From: Anaerolineaceae bacterium
GTDB taxonomy: Bacteria; Chloroflexota; Anaerolineae; Anaerolineales; Anaerolineaceae
Reading direction: 5' to 3'
Assembly: GCA_003542325.1 (NCBI GenBank)
Contig: DPKV01000169.1
Coordinates: 1 to 9,638, forward strand
DNA: 9,638 nt
In this document: positions 7,416 to 9,638 of the stretch, piece after piece
How positions within the stretch are numbered: the first letter of the stretch is position 1
Layout: each line of letters begins with the position of its first letter
Notes under the pieces: generated by a model
Seen by the model: only the letters and a program-made list of their open reading frames with translations
Told to the model about the DNA's origin: nothing
Databases searched by the model: none
Made by a program: the position numbers and the translations under genes

Positions 7416-8837
7416 TCAATGCAAGATCTCGCCTTCTTGCCGGTGAAGGAACTGTCCCATGCCAGGCTTGCCATACCAGTCGTCTCCATCCACGATCTTT
7501 TGCCCGCGCAGGAAAACCATTACAGGGAAGCCTTTAAGCTGCCAGCCTTCGTAAAGGTCATAGTCTGTGCGGTGCCGGGCAACGGATACCCCATAGCGAA
7601 CTTCTTTATTCGGGTCCCAAATGGCGACATCGGCATCCGAACCGGGCAGGAGGGACCCTTTCTTTGGATACAGACCGAAGATTTTGGCGGGGTTGGTGCA
7701 GTGCAGTGCAACGAATTCGTTGGGTGTCAGCCGTCCGCTGCCCACGCCTTCGGTCCAGAGGATCGGCATCCGGTCACCCACGCCAGGCAGGCCGTTGGGT
7801 ATTTTTGTGAAATCATCTTTTCCCAGTTCCTTGCCGGGGATGGCCACTTTCCTGCCTTCGTATTCGATTGGTGTCGTGCCATCGTAGAAAAATGGACAAT
7901 GATCTGTGGATACCACCTGGATGGTGCTGCGTTCCAATCCCTGCCAGAGCTGCTGGTTATCCGCCACGGATCGCATCGGCGGTGAGCAGATCCACTTGGC
8001 CCCATCCTCGCGGCGCAAATCTTCTTCTGTGAAAAACAGGTACTGCGGGCAGGTCTCGCCCATCATGCTCAAACCATGCTCGCGGGCGTATCGAAGCTGA
8101 TCCACCTCACCGGCCATATTCATATGGACAAGATACAGCGGTGCGTCACCTGCCTGAGCTGCCAGGGCGGCCACACGCAGGGAAGCCTCCACCGCGCCCC
8201 AGCCGGGACGGGTTCTGGCGTGGAAGAATGGTTCGGTGTTGCCTGCTGCCAGCGCTTCCTCCACCAGGATGTCGATCACGTCGCCATTTTCAGCATGGAC
8301 CATGGTCAGGATACCGGCGGCATTTGCCACTCGCATCACCCTGAAGATTTCACCATCCGAGAGCCGCATTCGGCCATTATAGGCGGTAAAGACCTTAACG
8401 CTGGTGATCCCCAATTCGGGCAGAGAGAAGATTTCTTTGGCAACCTCTTTATTGAAGCGGGTGATATTCATGTGGAAGCTAAAATCCACAGAAGCAATCG
8501 GGTCAGCCTTGGCGTGCCACCGATTGATGTTCTCCGCCAGGGTACCTTCCTCTTGCGGGACAAAGTCGATCACGGTTGTTGTACCCCCGAAGGCGGCGGC
8601 CTTCCCACCTGTATAGTGGTCGTCCGAGGAAACCGTTCCAAACATGGGTAAATCCAGATGCACGTGAGCATCCACGCCGCCGGGCAGGATGTACTTGCCC
8701 TCTGCGTTAATAATTTTTGCATTTGGATGGGTCAGATTCTGGCCGATCTGGACGATTTTTTCGCCTTCAATGAGAATATCCGCTTTGAAGGTCTCGCCGG
8801 CGGTAATCAGGGTACCATTTTTGATTAGGATAGTCAT
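7416..8837 (-). CDS. hydA: Dihydropyrimidinase / D-hydantoinase
   Basis: A cyclic amidohydrolase that opens the ring of dihydrouracil, dihydrothymine or hydantoins in the cytoplasm using a two-metal centre. The 473-aa length is normal. The metal ligands are all visible: H58 and H60 in GGVDAHVHLDLP, the lysine that is carboxylated in this family (K148 in SVKVFTAYNG), H181 in MVHAENGD, H238 in LYLVHMNMAG and D312 in STDHCPF. Substrate-loop landmarks CSPPMR (284-289), IPNGLPGVGDRMPILWTEGV (346-365) and TNPAKIFGLYPKKG (381-394) are close to the dihydropyrimidinase consensus, favouring this over allantoinase or dihydroorotase. The ATG at 8835-8837 has GGAG at 8845-8848. The frame stays open upstream to 9089, but that part is A/T-rich, contains the promoter and has no family similarity. 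No dihydropyrimidine dehydrogenase or beta-ureidopropionase gene is in view. It is the first gene of a likely operon with three membrane genes. Confidence 0.93.
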   Translation of the reverse strand: MTILIKNGTLITAGETFKADILIEGEKIVQIGQNLTHPNAKIINAEGKYILPGGVDAHVHLDLPMFGTVSSDDHYTGGKAAAFGGTTTVIDFVPQEEGTLAENINRWHAKADPIASVDFSFHMNITRFNKEVAKEIFSLPELGITSVKVFTAYNGRMRLSDGEIFRVMRVANAAGILTMVHAENGDVIDILVEEALAAGNTEPFFHARTRPGWGAVEASLRVAALAAQAGDAPLYLVHMNMAGEVDQLRYAREHGLSMMGETCPQYLFFTEEDLRREDGAKWICSPPMRSVADNQQLWQGLERSTIQVVSTDHCPFFYDGTTPIEYEGRKVAIPGKELGKDDFTKIPNGLPGVGDRMPILWTEGVGSGRLTPNEFVALHCTNPAKIFGLYPKKGSLLPGSDADVAIWDPNKEVRYGVSVARHRTDYDLYEGWQLKGFPVMVFLRGQKIVDGDDWYGKPGMGQFLHRQEGEILH

Positions 8838-8849
8838 CGAATCACTCCG

Positions 8850-8861
8850 GATAATATTATC
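8850..8861. promoter_or_regulatory. Perfect 12-bp palindrome upstream of the hydantoinase RBS
   Basis: GATAATATTATC is perfectly self-complementary and lies between the predicted transcript start and the GGAG ribosome-binding site of the hydantoinase gene. It could be an operator half-site pair for a dimeric regulator, but an A/T-rich palindrome of this size can also occur by chance. Confidence 0.25.
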
Positions 8862-8880
8862 GGATTGTTCTTTCTGATTA

Positions 8881-8909
8881 ATTTTAGCAGATAATGGCAA
8901 ACATGACGA
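8881..8909 (-). promoter_or_regulatory. Candidate promoter for the hydantoinase/membrane operon
   Basis: On the minus strand, TCGTCA (8904-8909, four of six to TTGACA) lies 17 bp from TAAAAT (8881-8886). The TG one base upstream of the -10 gives an extended -10 (TGCTAAAAT). This predicts a transcript start near 8874 and a leader of about 37 nt. It is divergent from the cold-shock promoter about 60 bp away. Confidence 0.45.
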
Positions 8910-8964
8910 ATAGTTGCTTATGAGGGGCTCTTGTCCTTTATCATAAACCCAAAATATTACTGGC

Positions 8965-8992
8965 TTGACATTCTCCCACTTTGTGGTACTAT
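8965..8992 (+). promoter_or_regulatory. Sigma70-type promoter for the cold-shock gene
   Basis: A perfect -35 box TTGACA (8965-8970) is followed after 16 bp by TACTAT (8987-8992, five of six to TATAAT). Transcription should begin around 8999, giving a leader of about 125 nt before the ATG at 9125, which is long for such a small gene. Confidence 0.75.
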
Positions 8993-9030
8993 AGTGGTTG
9001 TAGTGAAGCGTGTTTTTGGAAATGGTAGCG

Positions 9031-9069
9031 ACCGTCCAGACTTGCGGAGACTGGGCGGTTTTATTTTTT
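9031..9069 (+). terminator. Terminator-like hairpin in the csp leader (candidate attenuator)
   Basis: ACCGTCCAG (9031-9039) pairs with CTGGGCGGT (9051-9059) through nine pairs including one G-U. The 11-nt loop can add two more pairs beyond an A-A mismatch. It is followed directly by TTTTATTTTTT, the layout of an intrinsic terminator. It sits inside the leader, about 32 nt after the predicted start and 56 nt before the csp ATG, so it would end most transcripts before the gene unless opposed. A shorter alternative hairpin (9055-9079) competes for its 3' arm. Confidence 0.7.
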
Positions 9070-9079
9070 CCTAAACCGC
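9055..9079 (+). promoter_or_regulatory. Alternative (antiterminator-like) hairpin in the csp leader
   Basis: GCGGTTT (9055-9061) is exactly complementary to AAACCGC (9073-9079). Pairing them puts most of the terminator U tract into an 11-nt loop and takes away the 3' arm of the hairpin at 9031-9059. The two structures are mutually exclusive, as in known attenuators. The terminator stem is longer and should win at equilibrium; how the switch would be set is not visible. Confidence 0.45.
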
Positions 9080-9124
9080 ATAAGCTCAAAAGAACATCGT
9101 ATTTTACAAAAGGAAGTATTTAGA

Positions 9125-9334
9125 ATGGCAGAAAAAGAAATTGGAACCGTGAAATGGTTCAATGATGCAAAAGGTTTTGGTTTTATCGCTCGTGAATCAG
9201 GTGATGATGTATTCGTCCACCACACCGCAATCCTGGGTTCAGGATTCAAATCACTGCGCGAGGACCAGAAGGTGGAATTCTCCGTGGAACAGGGTCCGAA
9301 GGGCCTGCAAGCCAAAGACGTTACACCCCTTTAG
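9125..9334 (+). CDS. csp: Cold-shock-domain protein (CspA family)
   Basis: The 69-aa product is a complete single cold-shock domain that binds single-stranded RNA and DNA, usually acting as an RNA chaperone in the cytoplasm. The order is typical: [15 protein letters not shown] (7-21) with the RNP1 core KGFGFI, then [10 protein letters not shown] (27-36) with the RNP2 core VFVHH, then [18 protein letters not shown] and QAKDV at the end. RNP2 carries two histidines where many family members have H plus Y/S. The ATG has AGGAAG (9111-9116) at good spacing. It is the only plus-strand gene, expressed from its own promoter through a structured leader of about 125 nt, and closed by a terminator, so it is a monocistronic unit. 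Whether it responds to cold cannot be told from the protein alone. Confidence 0.96.
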   Translation: MAEKEIGTVKWFNDAKGFGFIARESGDDVFVHHTAILGSGFKSLREDQKVEFSVEQGPKGLQAKDVTPL

Positions 9335-9360
9335 ACCTCAATATTCATTTAGCTAGAGAT

Positions 9361-9396
9361 ACCGGCCAGGTTTCCGCAAACTGGCCGGTTTTGATT
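9361..9396 (+). terminator. Rho-independent terminator after csp
   Basis: ACCGGCCAG (9361-9369) and CTGGCCGGT (9381-9389) form a perfect 9-bp stem. Three further TTT/AAA pairs are possible in the loop, and TTTTGATTT follows. It starts 26 nt after the csp stop codon. Its stem is almost the same as that of the leader hairpin at 9031-9059. Confidence 0.9.
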
Positions 9397-9401
9397 TAAG
9401 A

Positions 9402-9437
9402 ATGGTGAATGGTGAATGGTGAAGAAGTGAATGGGGA
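9402..9437 (+). repeat. Heptamer tandem repeat ATGGTGA
   Basis: Three perfect head-to-tail copies of ATGGTGA (9402-9422) are followed by two degenerate units (AGAAGTGA and ATGGGGA). The tract lies just past the csp terminator and contains no supported coding sequence. Confidence 0.8.
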
Positions 9438-9443
9438 ATTGTG

Positions 9444-9477
9444 TGGCCGGGGATTAATGTCGCCTTGCTCACACCCC
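9444..9477 (+). repeat. 34-bp imperfect direct repeat, copy 1
   Basis: It begins TGGCCGGGGATTAA and ends ACACCCC. By eye it matches copy 2 (9605-9638) at 28 of 34 positions without gaps, 161 bp apart. The ends are best conserved and the middle (9458-9463) differs. Nature unknown. Confidence 0.75.
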
Positions 9478-9485
9478 GCAATTTT

Positions 9486-9592
9486 TTTTGTAGGTCACGT
9501 ATGGCGCATTAAGCCTCCCGGTCAATGATCTTTGGTCAATAAAAAGCAGCACTGAGACAAGGAATAATTATTTAAGCGCCTACGTGACAAAA
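9486..9592. repeat. Imperfect inverted-repeat pair between the direct repeats
   Basis: The left arm GTCACGTATGGCGCATTAA (9494-9512) pairs with the right arm TTAAGCGCCTACGTGAC (9572-9588), with 17 of 17 right-arm bases matched and two single-base bulges in the left arm. Both arms have an outer TTTTG/CAAAA flank (left arm interrupted by four extra bases). About 60 bp lie between them, including GGTCAAT twice (9520-9526, 9534-9540). This could be a small non-autonomous element or a structured RNA/DNA element; no transposase is present. Confidence 0.6.
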
Positions 9593-9604
9593 GGGGAGCG
9601 GGTA

Positions 9605-9638
9605 TGGCCGGGGATTAAGGATCTCTTGCTTACACCCC
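9605..9638 (+). repeat. 34-bp imperfect direct repeat, copy 2 (reaches window edge)
   Basis: This is the second copy of the unit at 9444-9477, sharing TGGCCGGGGATTAA and the end ACACCCC. It runs to the last base of the window, so the repeat may be longer or part of a larger array. No gene is visible from 9335 to the window edge. Confidence 0.75.

Noticed and set aside
7419..7985. Plus-strand open frame opposite the hydantoinase
   Set aside because: Antisense of an enzyme whose active-site residues are all in the minus-strand frame; no start signal and no family match.
527..8837. Selenium-linked purine/pyrimidine catabolism cluster (selB plus hydantoinase)
   Set aside because: The two genes are in separate transcription units with four unrelated genes between their starts, and no molybdenum hydroxylase, yqeB/yqeC-type gene or UGA-containing selenoprotein is visible.
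8838..9089. N-terminal extension of the hydantoinase reading frame up to 9089
   Set aside because: The family start MTILIKNG lies at 8837 with a good GGAG site. The upstream part has no family similarity and overlaps the promoters and the csp leader.
9061..9315. Minus-strand open frame opposite csp
   Set aside because: It covers the csp gene and its leader; the cold-shock domain is unambiguous on the plus strand.
9444..9638. CRISPR array
   Set aside because: Only two imperfect 34-bp units occur, 161 bp apart, so the spacing is far too large for CRISPR spacers and no cas gene is present.

Overview
The window looks like bacterial chromosome of moderate GC. The protein sequences (SelB with a REMSIELGFAW switch I, diverged complex I-like membrane subunits, a long Cys-free coiled-coil protein) suggest an anaerobic member of the Chloroflexota, perhaps Anaerolineae. 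This placement is an impression from sequence style, not a search result. All recognisable genes lie on the minus strand except a cold-shock gene near the right end.

In minus-strand transcription order (right to left), the first block is a probable four-gene operon. It starts with a dihydropyrimidinase/hydantoinase with all metal ligands (7416-8837). Three very hydrophobic proteins follow: a NuoL-like antiporter-fold subunit (5782-7398), a NuoK/HyfE-like small subunit (5166-5780) and a NuoN/MrpD-like antiporter-fold subunit (3757-5169). Spacings are 17 nt, 1 nt and a 4-nt ATGA overlap. The two antiporter-fold proteins lack several lysines normally needed for proton translocation. A 152-bp gap with a consensus -10 box then precedes a second unit: a 393-aa coiled-coil protein of unknown function (2423-3604) and selB, the selenocysteine-specific elongation factor (527-2401, GTG start). 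After a 180-bp gap comes the 5' part of serA-like D-3-phosphoglycerate dehydrogenase, cut by the left edge of the window.

On the plus strand, a good sigma70-type promoter (8965-8992) drives a 69-aa cold-shock-domain protein (9125-9334) through a leader of about 125 nt. The leader holds a terminator-like hairpin plus U tract (9031-9069). An alternative hairpin (9055-9079) would destroy it, which is the layout of an attenuator/antiterminator switch. A normal terminator follows the gene (9361-9396). Its stem nearly repeats the leader hairpin, and its loop is exactly complementary over 7 nt to the leader loop. The last 240 bp carry no gene but are rich in repeats: a heptamer tandem repeat, an imperfect inverted-repeat pair and a 34-bp direct repeat spaced 161 bp apart.

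The best candidates for new biology are the csp leader switch and the hydantoinase-linked module of diverged complex I-like membrane subunits, which has no hydrophilic (NADH, hydrogenase or quinone-module) partner in view.
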